From an uncultured Ruminococcus sp. (GTDB lineage: Bacteria; Bacillota; Clostridia; Oscillospirales; Acutalibacteraceae), in assembly GCA_902794395.1 (NCBI GenBank), contig CADBHB010000016.1, forward strand, positions 1 through 59,979: DNA of 59,979 nt. The letters are read 5' to 3'. The position numbers and the translations under genes are program-made. How positions within the stretch are numbered: the stretch's first letter is position 1; each line of letters starts with the position of its first letter. The notes below the pieces were generated by a model, which did not search any database, had not been told where the DNA came from, and worked only from the letters and a program-made list of their open reading frames with translations. Positions 15,812-23,609 of this stretch are shown piece by piece.

Positions 15812-16492
15812 ATGTTCAAAAAAACCATGCTTATCATCATCTCCGCCGCGTTGGTCGCGGTGGCGGCAAGCGGCTGTGACACAGGCAGCTCGGGCAAACC
15901 ATCCAAGACATCCTCTTCGCAGGCGACGTCCGAAGAAACAAGCGGACAGGCGTCCGAAGGCGGCAACAGCAGTGAGATGCCCGACGATAACGGCAGCGAG
16001 GTCACCGACGACACCTCCTCTGCCGAGGCGGAAACCTCCGACAGCGGCGTCACTCCCACGCAGAGCATCATCGGCTTCGGCGATCTGCCGTCCTCCTACT
16101 CCTACTACGCGGGCGCTATGAGCGCGCCGAAATCCTTCCTCACCATCAGCTCGGACGGAGCTTTTCATGTTGAGTGGAAACAGCTTACCCCGCAGTCCGA
16201 AACCGACTCGGAAACCGGAGAGGACCGTTCCCGCTCGGAGATGAACGGAACGCTGACTCCGCTTGAAAAGACCGACGAGGACTACTGCTACACCTGCAAA
16301 GTCGCCTCCAGCGACTCCAACGACTATCCCGCGGGACAAACCGTGACCTTCCTGCTGCCGGGCGCGCCCGTTTCCGCTCTGCCCGACAAGCATTATCCCG
16401 AGGTGATCGCCGGCTACGAGAACGACACGCTGACGGCAGCGCATGTGTATTTTGAGCTGCAGGACTCCGTATACGTAGCGACGCCCAACTGA
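15812..16492 (+). CDS. Lipoprotein of unknown function
   Basis: The 226-aa protein starts at the ATG at 15812, seven to eight bases after GGGAGG. A lipoprotein signal MFKKTMLIIISAALVAVAASGC gives lipidation at Cys22. A Ser/Glu/Asp/Thr-rich low-complexity linker (about 23-85) leads to a compact C-terminal domain with FLTISSDGAFHVEWKQL, DYCYTCKVAS and PGAPVSALPDKHYPEV. The domain layout suggests a small surface beta-domain, but I recognise no family. It lies between nifJ (divergent) and the membrane sigma factor (same strand, about 120 bases on). Confidence 0.75.
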   Translation: MFKKTMLIIISAALVAVAASGCDTGSSGKPSKTSSSQATSEETSGQASEGGNSSEMPDDNGSEVTDDTSSAEAETSDSGVTPTQSIIGFGDLPSSYSYYAGAMSAPKSFLTISSDGAFHVEWKQLTPQSETDSETGEDRSRSEMNGTLTPLEKTDEDYCYTCKVASSDSNDYPAGQTVTFLLPGAPVSALPDKHYPEVIAGYENDTLTAAHVYFELQDSVYVATPN

Positions 16493-16525
16493 TATTTAAA
16501 AGATTTTAAAAAATTTTTAAATATC
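16490..16525 (+). terminator. Possible weak AT-only hairpin
   Basis: GATATTTAAAA (16490-16500) and TTTTAAATATC (16515-16525) are perfect inverted repeats over the stop codon of the lipoprotein gene. No clean T-tract follows, so its role as a terminator is uncertain. Confidence 0.35.
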
Positions 16526-16526
16526 A

Positions 16527-16554
16527 TCAAACCTTTTCCCTTTCTTTGTGTCTT
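16527..16554 (+). promoter_or_regulatory. Candidate ECF-type promoter of the membrane sigma factor gene
   Basis: TCAAACCTTTT (16527-16537) followed by GTGTCTT (16548-16554) resembles the AAC-rich -35 and GTC-type -10 boxes of ECF promoters. No sigma-A promoter of comparable quality precedes the gene. Self-activation would be typical, but this rests on motif resemblance only. Confidence 0.35.
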
Positions 16555-16614
16555 TTGTAATGAAAGGCTTTTAAAGTTACCTTAAAGCAAGGAGCGGAAA
16601 GAGAGGTAATTCCG

Positions 16615-18114
16615 ATGAAAAAACAACCGAAGTATAAAATAGATAACGCCAAACTCACCAGGCTGGCGGCAAAGGCGCAGAAGGGCAACGAAAAAGCGAC
16701 CGAGGACGTTGTGAACATGATAAGCGGCTATCTGTACTACTACAGCCTCGGCATGCTGGGTGACGAGGAAAAGGCAAAGGACGCCGTGCAGGACATCCTG
16801 CTGATGATGCTGCAAAAGCTTGACACCCTTGAAGACCCGAAGGCGTTTTTGGGCTGGATAAAGATGATGACCGCCAACCACTGCCACAACCTGATTACCC
16901 GCAAAAAGAGCTGTGTCAGCATCGACGAAGTATGCGCGGAGTACCGTGACGAAGACGAGCAGGTATGTCCCGAGAAGGCGGCAGAATCTGCGGAGGTCTG
17001 CTCGATCGTGCGCGGCGCCGTGAATGCACTGCCGCTCAATCAGCGCGAAAGCGTGCTGATGTTCTACTTTCAGCAGCTCAGCATCAGGGAGATCGCCGAA
17101 GCCCTCTCTGTCAGTGAGAACACTGTCAAAAGCCGCTTATTTTCGGCGCGGCAGTCACTGAAAAAGAAACTCGAGGCGGCAGGCGCGGCGGCTTTCGCCT
17201 CCTGTGCGATCCCCGCGATGAAGCTGATCTCCTTCAGCCTGATCACCGAAGCGGAGGAACAGACAGGCGTGATGATCCCCTACACCACTCCCTCGAGCGC
17301 CGTGAAGGTCGCCTCCTTCCGCACCGCCCCCGCTGCGTCTGCGCTGCCGCTGAAAATCGCCGCGGCGGCTTGCGCGGCACTGATCGTGACGGGCGGCGTC
17401 TGCGCGACGATCACGGGGGCGCGCTCTGCGGACAGCGGCAAGGCTTTCGCAGGCAGCCCGGTCAAACGGCCGCAGAACGCGGTGTTGCAGACGACCGCGC
17501 AGGAAACAGCGCCCGAAACCGTCGCAGTATTGACTTCGCCTTCGCTATTCGCCGTTTCCTCGGAGACGCAGCCTTCGACGCAGCTGACCGTCCCGCCCGC
17601 CGAGCCGGCGATCAACCGAAACGAGCCCCTGAGTGACACGGAGGAAACCGTCGCCGCGACCGTTCCCGCACAGACCGTCCCCGAGACAACGATTCCGGAA
17701 ACGACCGTCCCGCCGGAAACGCAGCCTGTCACGCAGCCTGCCACGGAGCCTGCCACGCAGCCGCCGAAGACCTCACAGCCCATCGTGTATTTCAACACGA
17801 CAGGCTGGCAGGATTTTACAAAGGTTTATTGCTATGTTCATGAAAAGGGCGGCGAAGGCTTTTATACCTGGATGAGCAAACAGACGCTCTGCACCCACTA
17901 CCGCCGCTCCTTCTACAGCTACGATCTCAGCGCGCTTGATCTTGACCCTAACAAACAGTATGTTTTGATATTCAGCGCGGACAACGGCGCTCAGACGAGC
18001 AGTGTGGAGTTCACCACCGCGCGTTACGGCGAGACCGTAGAGCTGAAATCTGCAAATCAAGTCTGGGGTAACTCAGATTCCTCCAAACACACCTACGACG
18101 CAGGCTGGAAATAA
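16615..18114 (+). CDS. Membrane-tethered ECF sigma factor with extracellular CBM26-like domain
   Basis: The 499-aa protein joins three parts. Residues 1-95 are ECF region 2 (YYYSLGMLGDEEKAKDAVQD, then ILLMMLQKLDTLEDPKAFLG). Residues 130-187 are region 4, with the helix-turn-helix LSIREIAEALSVSENTVKSR. A membrane helix spans about 246-268. A Thr/Pro/Glu-rich linker follows (about 290-387, PETTIPETTVPPETQP and repeated TQPAT). The C-terminal domain (about 388-466) has VYFNTTGW, a YCYVHE strand, an RRSFYSYDL strand and YVLIFSADNGAQT. That order and the aromatic positions resemble starch-binding module CBM26. The sigma domain would be cytoplasmic and the CBM outside, so glycan contact could control sigma activity or release. 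The closest known analogues, SigI/RsgI of cellulolytic clostridia, split these roles between two proteins. No separate anti-sigma gene is adjacent. Confidence 0.8.
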   Translation: MKKQPKYKIDNAKLTRLAAKAQKGNEKATEDVVNMISGYLYYYSLGMLGDEEKAKDAVQDILLMMLQKLDTLEDPKAFLGWIKMMTANHCHNLITRKKSCVSIDEVCAEYRDEDEQVCPEKAAESAEVCSIVRGAVNALPLNQRESVLMFYFQQLSIREIAEALSVSENTVKSRLFSARQSLKKKLEAAGAAAFASCAIPAMKLISFSLITEAEEQTGVMIPYTTPSSAVKVASFRTAPAASALPLKIAAAACAALIVTGGVCATITGARSADSGKAFAGSPVKRPQNAVLQTTAQETAPETVAVLTSPSLFAVSSETQPSTQLTVPPAEPAINRNEPLSDTEETVAATVPAQTVPETTIPETTVPPETQPVTQPATEPATQPPKTSQPIVYFNTTGWQDFTKVYCYVHEKGGEGFYTWMSKQTLCTHYRRSFYSYDLSALDLDPNKQYVLIFSADNGAQTSSVEFTTARYGETVELKSANQVWGNSDSSKHTYDAGWK

Positions 18115-18126
18115 GCTTCCTCTTTT

Positions 18127-18284
18127 AAGGCAACACCGCACAATTCGCGGCGCACGCCTTGCTTGAATATTGTTCCGTCAGCCTGCCCAAAAAATCTCGG
18201 CAAGGCGTCAGCCTTACCTCAATGCACCCTGACGAAAAAATCTTACTTCGCAATCCGCACACCTGAATTGTGCGGTATTGCCTT
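18127..18284. mobile_element. MITE-like element with 20-bp terminal inverted repeats
   Basis: The left end AAGGCAACACCGCACAATTC (18127-18146) and the complement of the right end (18265-18284) agree at 19 of 20 positions. Both ends sit in TTAA. The 158-bp interior codes for nothing plausible. Related sequences occur at 25348, 31647 and 56264, so this is a small dispersed family, probably mobilised in trans or once so. Confidence 0.75.
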
Positions 18285-18304
18285 AACAGTTTTCTTCTGA
18301 ATAT

Positions 18305-18345
18305 AATCGGCTCCGACCCTTTTCGGATCGGAGCCGATTGTGTTT
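18305..18345 (+). terminator. Terminator downstream of the sigma factor gene
   Basis: AATCGGCTCCGA and TCGGAGCCGATT arms (loop CCCTTTTCGGA) are followed by GTGTTTTTA on the plus strand. It may also shield the convergent OmpA-like gene. Confidence 0.8.
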
Positions 18346-18352
18346 TTATTCG

Positions 18353-19075
18353 TTATTCGGCGACAAAGCAAACTCTGCGTGAAGCAGCCATGTCAACGGA
18401 GCCGTCGCTTTTATATACAGGGTAGTCGTATGAGCAGCCCTTGGCAACCAGGTATCCCTTCAGCTCGGGATGCAGCTCGTTGCAGTAATTCATTACAGCT
18501 GTTGCCCTTTTCTCGGAAAGCTGCAAATTGTAATCGTATGATCCGTCGGTATCGGTATGACCCTCAACGGTTATTTTTTTAACGTCGGTCGTGCCGTCCT
18601 CTTTGAAAATAGCATTTACATAATCATCTATAAAGCCCTTGACGCTTTCCTTTCCGCTATCCGAAAGCTCTGAACTGTTGTAGGCAAACAAGACCTCGGC
18701 GTCCAGAGAGATAGCGCCGCGATTATCAGTAGCGACATACGGACTTGCTTGGACGCTTTCGTTGATCTCCAAATTGATTTCGGGGATAGTCGGTATTGTG
18801 ATCTGCACGTCCTGCGCCGCAACTGTGGGAATATCCAGGTCAAGTTCTTGTTTGGAGTATTCTATTTTCATGCTCGGAGAGGAGCTCTCCGCCCCGGAAT
18901 TGTTCACAGCATTATTTTCCGCATCCGGTTTTTCTGCTGTTGTACCCTGCTTTTCGGTTGCCGATGTTTGGGTATCGGCGGATTCCGCCTTGGCTTTGCT
19001 TGTTTGTTTTGAAGTACACGCTGCCGCCGAAAGCAAAACAATAAGAGCTAACGATACTATAAGCGCTTTTTTCAT
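18353..19075 (-). CDS. Lipoprotein with C-terminal OmpA/MotB-like domain
   Basis: The 240-aa protein has a lipobox (LLSAAAC, Cys20) and a Ser/Thr/Glu/Ala-rich linker (about 21-75). The OmpA-like peptidoglycan-binding fold occupies about 135-240: LDAEVLFAYNSSELSDSGK, then ITVEGHTDTDGSYDYNLQLS, then EKRATAVMNY. The GHTD motif and the following LS..RA are the family signature for binding meso-diaminopimelate or related peptide. In a monoderm this would link the outer leaflet of the membrane to the wall. The ATG at 19075 lies after AAAGGAGG, and an upstream in-frame start lies inside the leader. The leader and promoter resemble those of nifJ. Confidence 0.85.
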   Translation of the reverse strand: MKKALIVSLALIVLLSAAACTSKQTSKAKAESADTQTSATEKQGTTAEKPDAENNAVNNSGAESSSPSMKIEYSKQELDLDIPTVAAQDVQITIPTIPEINLEINESVQASPYVATDNRGAISLDAEVLFAYNSSELSDSGKESVKGFIDDYVNAIFKEDGTTDVKKITVEGHTDTDGSYDYNLQLSEKRATAVMNYCNELHPELKGYLVAKGCSYDYPVYKSDGSVDMAASRRVCFVAE

Positions 19076-19165
19076 TTGGAAATCGTCCTCCTTTAATTGA
19101 AACGGCAAAGTGAAACGTTGCAGTTTATGTAATCCGATACATAATATATCACAATAAAATGTACT
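19076..19165 (-). repeat. OmpA-like gene leader, copy 2 of the nifJ-type leader
   Basis: Counterpart of 15547-15633. The -10 region TATATTATG and the Shine-Dalgarno block are conserved, but the hairpin arms and the -35 region have diverged. I cannot place a good -35 box here. Confidence 0.75.
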
Positions 19166-19195
19166 GTTTTGAGTTCAGATCATTTCATGCAGGGT

Positions 19196-21175
19196 TTAAG
19201 CTACTTTTTTGCTGCTCGACCACGCGCCGTAGGCGGTGCCGTTGTTTTGGGTGGCGTACATCGCGCGCACCTGGTAAACGTCGCCGCTTTTGCCGCTGGT
19301 GTCTACGATCGAGCGCTTGGTGGTGGTGTAATAGACATAGCTTGACGAACCCACGGGTTTCTTGGCTACCTCAAATTTGTTCGCGCCGCCAACGGCGTTC
19401 CAGCTCAACTTTGCGCCGTTGGACACCTTTGTGAGGGTGACGGCGGGCTGACCGATGAAGGTCAGGCTTTTTACCTTGGAGTACAGACCCTTGGTGCCGT
19501 TGAACACGGGCTGTACCTGCACGCAGTACAGGGTGCCAGAATTGGTGTTGAGATAGGCGAAGTAGTTGTTTTTGGTGGTGGTTGATGACCAGTTAGCGCC
19601 CGACGGCTTATAGTATACGATATAAGCGGTCGCACCGGCTACCTTGCCCCACTCGGCGCGGATTCCGTTCGACTTGTTGGAAAGCGACACATTGGGCTTG
19701 ACCTGCGGCACATAGATAAGCGTCTTAACGGCGGAGTAGTTGCCCTGGATGCCCGAGCCTATGCTTTGCACCTGCACCTGATAACCCGCTCCCGCGGTGA
19801 GGTTGAGCAGCGGATAGTAGTTGTTGGCGGTCTGTGCCGACGACCAGTTAGAGGTGCCGTACTTTCTGTAGAATACCTTGTACTTCACAGCGCCCGTTAC
19901 CTTGTTCCAGTCGGCGCGGATGCCGTTGCTTTTGTTGGAGAGCGTAACGGTAGGCGCGGCGGGCTTCACAGCCGGAATACTGGAAGAGAACGCGATGCTG
20001 TTGGCATTTGCGAAGCGGTGGGCAAAGGAGTTGTATGTGCCGTAGATCACCATGTTTTTATGATGATAGCGGAAAACATTGTTGTCAACCAGGCTGTTGC
20101 CGTTTGCCTTACCTATGGCGGTAACGGTGGAGGGGATGACAACGGAAGTCAGCTCATAGCAAAATTCAAACGCTTCTGTACCGATGACAGTGGTGCCGTA
20201 GGCGATGCTTACCGACTTTAATTTGCTGCAGGAACCGAAAACAGATTCCTCCATGGTTTTAACGCCGCTGCCGATAGTCAGGGAGGTCAATGCTTTGGCG
20301 CTGTAGAACGCATCGTGGAGTATTTGTGTAACAGAGTTGGGGATGGTTACGGATTTCAGCTTATAGTTCCAGGCAAACGAAAACGCTCCGATTGTTGTCA
20401 GCTTATTGTTAAGGTAGAGGACTGACAGATTGCAGTATTCAAAAGCTCCGGTATCAACCGTCCGCACGTTGCCCGGAAGCGTGAAGCCGGGTAACGCGGT
20501 GCAGTTCGCAAAGGCGTATTTACCGATAATGGTGATGGTGGAGGGGATCTTTATGGAGCTGAGCGCGGTGCAGTTTTTAAACATAAAATCACTGATAGAG
20601 GTACAGCCCTCGGCGATGGTGACTGATTTAAGCGCGGTGCAGCCGTAAAAGGTGTCGGTACCCGGATCGCCGACAGCGCCTTCGATAGACGCGGAGGTCA
20701 GCGCGGTGCAGCCGTAAAAAACATAGGCGCCGAGTTTTGTCACACTCGCGGGGACAGTGATTGTCTGCAAGGCAGTGCAATTATAAAACGCGTAGTTGTC
20801 GATGCTGTGCAGCGTTGCGGGGAATTTGATGGTCTGCAGGGTGGTGTTTCCGGAAAATGCATTATTTCCGATACCGACGACAGTGTAGCCGTTGAGCTTG
20901 TTGGGAACGGTAAGGTTTGAGATATTGCCGTTGTATTTGTAGATATAAGCCTGATTGTTCGTCAAATAATACTCATAGCTGCCGGAGGTGCTGTAGCTTA
21001 CACTTTCCTCCGCCTCGGCGCCCACCGCTTCCGGCGCGGCTTCCTCAAGCGGAGCGGCAACGGCAGGCTCGTCGGTCTCTGCGGCTGTGATCGTCAGCGG
21101 CGCGACAGCCATTACGCCCGATGCTATCAACGCCGACAAAAGGACGGACAATGTCTTTTTGAATGAATGTTTCAT
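19196..21175 (-). CDS. Secreted BspA-like LRR protein with fibronectin type III-like domains
   Basis: The 659-aa protein has a signal peptide (residues 1-32, cleavage near ITAA) and an acidic Ala/Glu-rich spacer to about 60. Around a dozen LRR_5 repeats of 22-23 residues run from about 85 to 385 (for example VGIGNNAFSGNTTLQTIKFP and TSISDFMFKNCTALSSIKIP). Three FN3-like beta domains follow, from about 400 to 659, the first two opening with VTLSNKSNGIRADW-type and VSLSNKSNGIRAEW-type segments. BspA-type LRRs are common on gut bacterial surfaces and bind host or glycan ligands; the ligand here is unknown. No wall anchor is visible. AAGGAGAG precedes the ATG. Confidence 0.88.
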   Translation of the reverse strand: MKHSFKKTLSVLLSALIASGVMAVAPLTITAAETDEPAVAAPLEEAAPEAVGAEAEESVSYSTSGSYEYYLTNNQAYIYKYNGNISNLTVPNKLNGYTVVGIGNNAFSGNTTLQTIKFPATLHSIDNYAFYNCTALQTITVPASVTKLGAYVFYGCTALTSASIEGAVGDPGTDTFYGCTALKSVTIAEGCTSISDFMFKNCTALSSIKIPSTITIIGKYAFANCTALPGFTLPGNVRTVDTGAFEYCNLSVLYLNNKLTTIGAFSFAWNYKLKSVTIPNSVTQILHDAFYSAKALTSLTIGSGVKTMEESVFGSCSKLKSVSIAYGTTVIGTEAFEFCYELTSVVIPSTVTAIGKANGNSLVDNNVFRYHHKNMVIYGTYNSFAHRFANANSIAFSSSIPAVKPAAPTVTLSNKSNGIRADWNKVTGAVKYKVFYRKYGTSNWSSAQTANNYYPLLNLTAGAGYQVQVQSIGSGIQGNYSAVKTLIYVPQVKPNVSLSNKSNGIRAEWGKVAGATAYIVYYKPSGANWSSTTTKNNYFAYLNTNSGTLYCVQVQPVFNGTKGLYSKVKSLTFIGQPAVTLTKVSNGAKLSWNAVGGANKFEVAKKPVGSSSYVYYTTTKRSIVDTSGKSGDVYQVRAMYATQNNGTAYGAWSSSKKVA

Positions 21176-21222
21176 GTTATCTCTCCTTTTTGAAAATTAT
21201 ATCTTGATATAGAACAATAGTA

Positions 21223-21251
21223 TTATATCATTTTAACATAGAGTTTGTCAA
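21223..21251 (-). promoter_or_regulatory. Promoter of the LRR/FN3 gene
   Basis: On the minus strand a consensus TTGACA (21246-21251) and TATAAT (21223-21228) are separated by 17 bp. Confidence 0.9.
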
Positions 21252-21338
21252 CAAAAACATAACGACAAGCAGAACACTATTTGTGCAAAACGGTAATATG
21301 ATACAACGCAAACACAGTGCCTTTCCTGTATAAAACCC

Positions 21339-21367
21339 TTGAGAAAATCCGTGCGGTATGTTATAAT
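21339..21367 (+). promoter_or_regulatory. lepA promoter
   Basis: TTGAGA (21339-21344) and TATAAT (21362-21367) are 17 bp apart. The nominal TTG start of the longest frame is this -35 box, which rules it out as a start codon. Confidence 0.88.
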
Positions 21368-21398
21368 CTTCTTATCAACAACGAACAGGAGAATGAAA

Positions 21399-23210
21399 AT
21401 GTCATTTCCTCAGGATAAAATACGCAATTTCAGCATCATCGCGCATATCGACCACGGCAAAAGCACCCTCGCCGACCGTATACTCGAGCTGACCAACTCG
21501 GTTTCCGCCCGCGACATGGAGGCGCAGCTGCTTGACGATATGGAGCTTGAGCGCGAGCGCGGCATAACCATCAAGGCGCGCGCGGTCAGCGTTATATACA
21601 AAGCCGACGACGGCGAACAGTACCTATTCAACCTTATCGACACCCCCGGTCACGTGGACTTCAACTACGAGGTTTCGCGCTCTCTCGCCGCCTGCGAGGG
21701 CGCTATACTGGTGGTGGACGCGTCGCAGGGCATTGAGGCGCAGACGCTCGCCAACACCTACCTTGCGGTGGACAGCGGTCTGGAGATAGTGCCGGTGGTA
21801 AACAAGATAGACCTGCCGAGCGCCGACCCCGACAGAGTCATAAAGGAAATAGAGGACGTTATCGGCATCCCCGCCGAGGACGCGCCCAAGATCTCCGCCA
21901 AAGCCGGCATAAACATACACGACGTGCTTGAGAAAATAGTAAGCGACATCCCCGCGCCCACGGGCGACGCCGACGCGCCGCTGCGCGCGCTGATATTTGA
22001 CAGCTACTACGACAGCTACAAGGGCGTAATAATCTATGTGCGCCTCAAGGAGGGTCAGATACACCCGGGCGACGAGTTCAAGCTGATGGCCACAGGCAGC
22101 GCGTTCAACGTTGTGGAGTGCGGTCTGATGCACGCCACCACCATGGAAAAGACCGACGGTCTGTACGCGGGCGAGGTGGGCTATATCGCCGGCTCTATCA
22201 AAACCCTCGCCGACGCCAAGGTGGGCGACACCGTGACGCTGGTAAACAACCCCGCCGCCGAGCCGCTGCCCGGCTACCGCGAGGCGCAGCCCATGGTGTT
22301 CTGCGGCATATACCCCGTGGACGGCGCCAAATACGGCGACCTGAAGGATGCGCTTGAAAAGCTGCAGCTTAACGACGCGGCGCTCAGCTTTGAGCCGGAG
22401 ACCTCGGTGGCACTGGGCTTCGGCTTCCGCTGCGGCTTTCTGGGTCTGCTGCACATGGAGATAATACAGGAGCGGCTTGAGCGCGAGTATCTGCTTGACC
22501 TGATAACCACCGCGCCCAGCGTTATCTATAAGATACACCGCACCGACGGCACGGTGGAGAACATAGACAACCCCACCAACTACCCCGACCCGTCGCTGAT
22601 ACAGGCGGCAGAGGAGCCGGTGACCGACGCGCACATCTACACGCCCAAGGAGTATGTGGGCAATATTATGGACCTGTGCCAGGACAGACGCGGCACCTTT
22701 GTGGATATGCAGTACATCGACGCCGACCGCGTTGACCTGCATTACGTGCTGCCGCTGGCTGAGATAATCTACGACTTTTTTGACACGCTTAAAAGCCGCA
22801 CCCGCGGCTACGCCAGCTTTGACTATGAGCTTAAGGGCTATGTCCCCAGCGAGCTGGTCAAGCTTGACATAATGCTAAACGGCGAGGTGGTGGACGCGCT
22901 CAGCTTTATCATCCACAAGGACAAGGCGTACCCCCGCGCGCGCAAAATGGCAGAGAAGCTCAAAGAGAAGATACCGCGCCAGCTGTTCGAGGTGCCCATA
23001 CAGGCGTGCATCGGCGGCAAGATAATCGCCCGCGAAACCGTTAAGGCGATGCGCAAGGACGTGCTTGCCAAGTGCTACGGCGGCGACATAACCCGAAAGA
23101 AAAAGCTGCTTGAAAAGCAAAAGGAAGGCAAAAAGCGCATGCGCCAGCTGGGCACCGTGGAGGTGCCGCAGGAGGCGTTCATGGCAGTGCTAAAGCTGGA
23201 TACGGACTAG
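21399..23210 (+). CDS. lepA: Elongation factor 4 (LepA)
   Basis: The 603-aa product is a ribosome-associated translational GTPase that back-translocates or remodels stalled ribosomes. It has G1 [10 protein letters not shown]2/G3 with RGITIKA and DTPGHVDF, and G4 [10 protein letters not shown]. The EF-G-like domains follow. The LepA-specific C-terminal domain ends with [43 protein letters not shown] and [11 protein letters not shown]. The second of two close ATGs (21399) is seven bases from AGGAG and gives the standard family length. It is monocistronic. Confidence 0.97.
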   Translation: MSFPQDKIRNFSIIAHIDHGKSTLADRILELTNSVSARDMEAQLLDDMELERERGITIKARAVSVIYKADDGEQYLFNLIDTPGHVDFNYEVSRSLAACEGAILVVDASQGIEAQTLANTYLAVDSGLEIVPVVNKIDLPSADPDRVIKEIEDVIGIPAEDAPKISAKAGINIHDVLEKIVSDIPAPTGDADAPLRALIFDSYYDSYKGVIIYVRLKEGQIHPGDEFKLMATGSAFNVVECGLMHATTMEKTDGLYAGEVGYIAGSIKTLADAKVGDTVTLVNNPAAEPLPGYREAQPMVFCGIYPVDGAKYGDLKDALEKLQLNDAALSFEPETSVALGFGFRCGFLGLLHMEIIQERLEREYLLDLITTAPSVIYKIHRTDGTVENIDNPTNYPDPSLIQAAEEPVTDAHIYTPKEYVGNIMDLCQDRRGTFVDMQYIDADRVDLHYVLPLAEIIYDFFDTLKSRTRGYASFDYELKGYVPSELVKLDIMLNGEVVDALSFIIHKDKAYPRARKMAEKLKEKIPRQLFEVPIQACIGGKIIARETVKAMRKDVLAKCYGGDITRKKKLLEKQKEGKKRMRQLGTVEVPQEAFMAVLKLDTD

Positions 23211-23339
23211 GAGAAAAAGTCCCGCCGGCACCCGCCTTGTCTTGCAAACAATATCCTCGCAAATCTTTGTCTGCTTTTTATCTGAGATCAGTATTAAAGA
23301 TGAATATAGAGAAACCAAAACGGCGGGCGTCCGAGGACG

Positions 23340-23487
23340 CTTTCTCCGCCTTAGGGCGCCGGTGGGCGCTTTCTCCGCCTTTGGGCGCCGGTGGGCGCTT
23401 TCTCCGCCTTTGGGCGCCGGTGGGCGCTTTCTCCGCCTTTGGGCGCCGGTGGCTTTGGGCGCCGGTGGGCGCTTTCTCCGCCTTTGG
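23340..23487 (+). repeat. 29-bp tandem repeat, about 4.5 copies
   Basis: The unit reads CTTTCTCCGCCTTTGGGCG then CCGGTGGGCG. There are full copies at 23340, 23369 and 23398, a 26-bp copy at 23427, then a 19-bp and a 16-bp partial copy. The units abut with no spacers, so this is not CRISPR. A single related sequence in the opposite orientation lies at 23581-23605. The period is not a multiple of three, so the ORFs through it are accidental. The rest of 23211-23609 holds only the ilvB terminator. Confidence 0.9.
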
Positions 23488-23504
23488 AAAGATAGATATA
23501 TAGG

Positions 23505-23553
23505 AAAAAAAACACAACGGCGGGTCGAACCACTGAGGTTTGACCCGCCGTTG
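23505..23553 (-). terminator. ilvB terminator
   Basis: On the minus strand CAACGGCGGGTC and GACCCGCCGTTG arms close a loop containing a smaller AACC/GGTT pairing and are followed by eight T (A-run 23505-23512). Confidence 0.9.
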
Positions 23554-23609
23554 ATGACGTTATAAAATTAAATGGAAGTTCTCCAAAGGCGGAGAAGACG
23601 CCCTCCGCG

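Noticed and set aside
23340-23487. CRISPR array
   Set aside because: The units abut directly, with no spacers, and no cas genes are present.
23237-23565. Repetitive plus-strand ORFs (RRWALSPPLGAGGRF-type)
   Set aside because: They are produced by the 29-bp tandem repeat cycling through all three frames.
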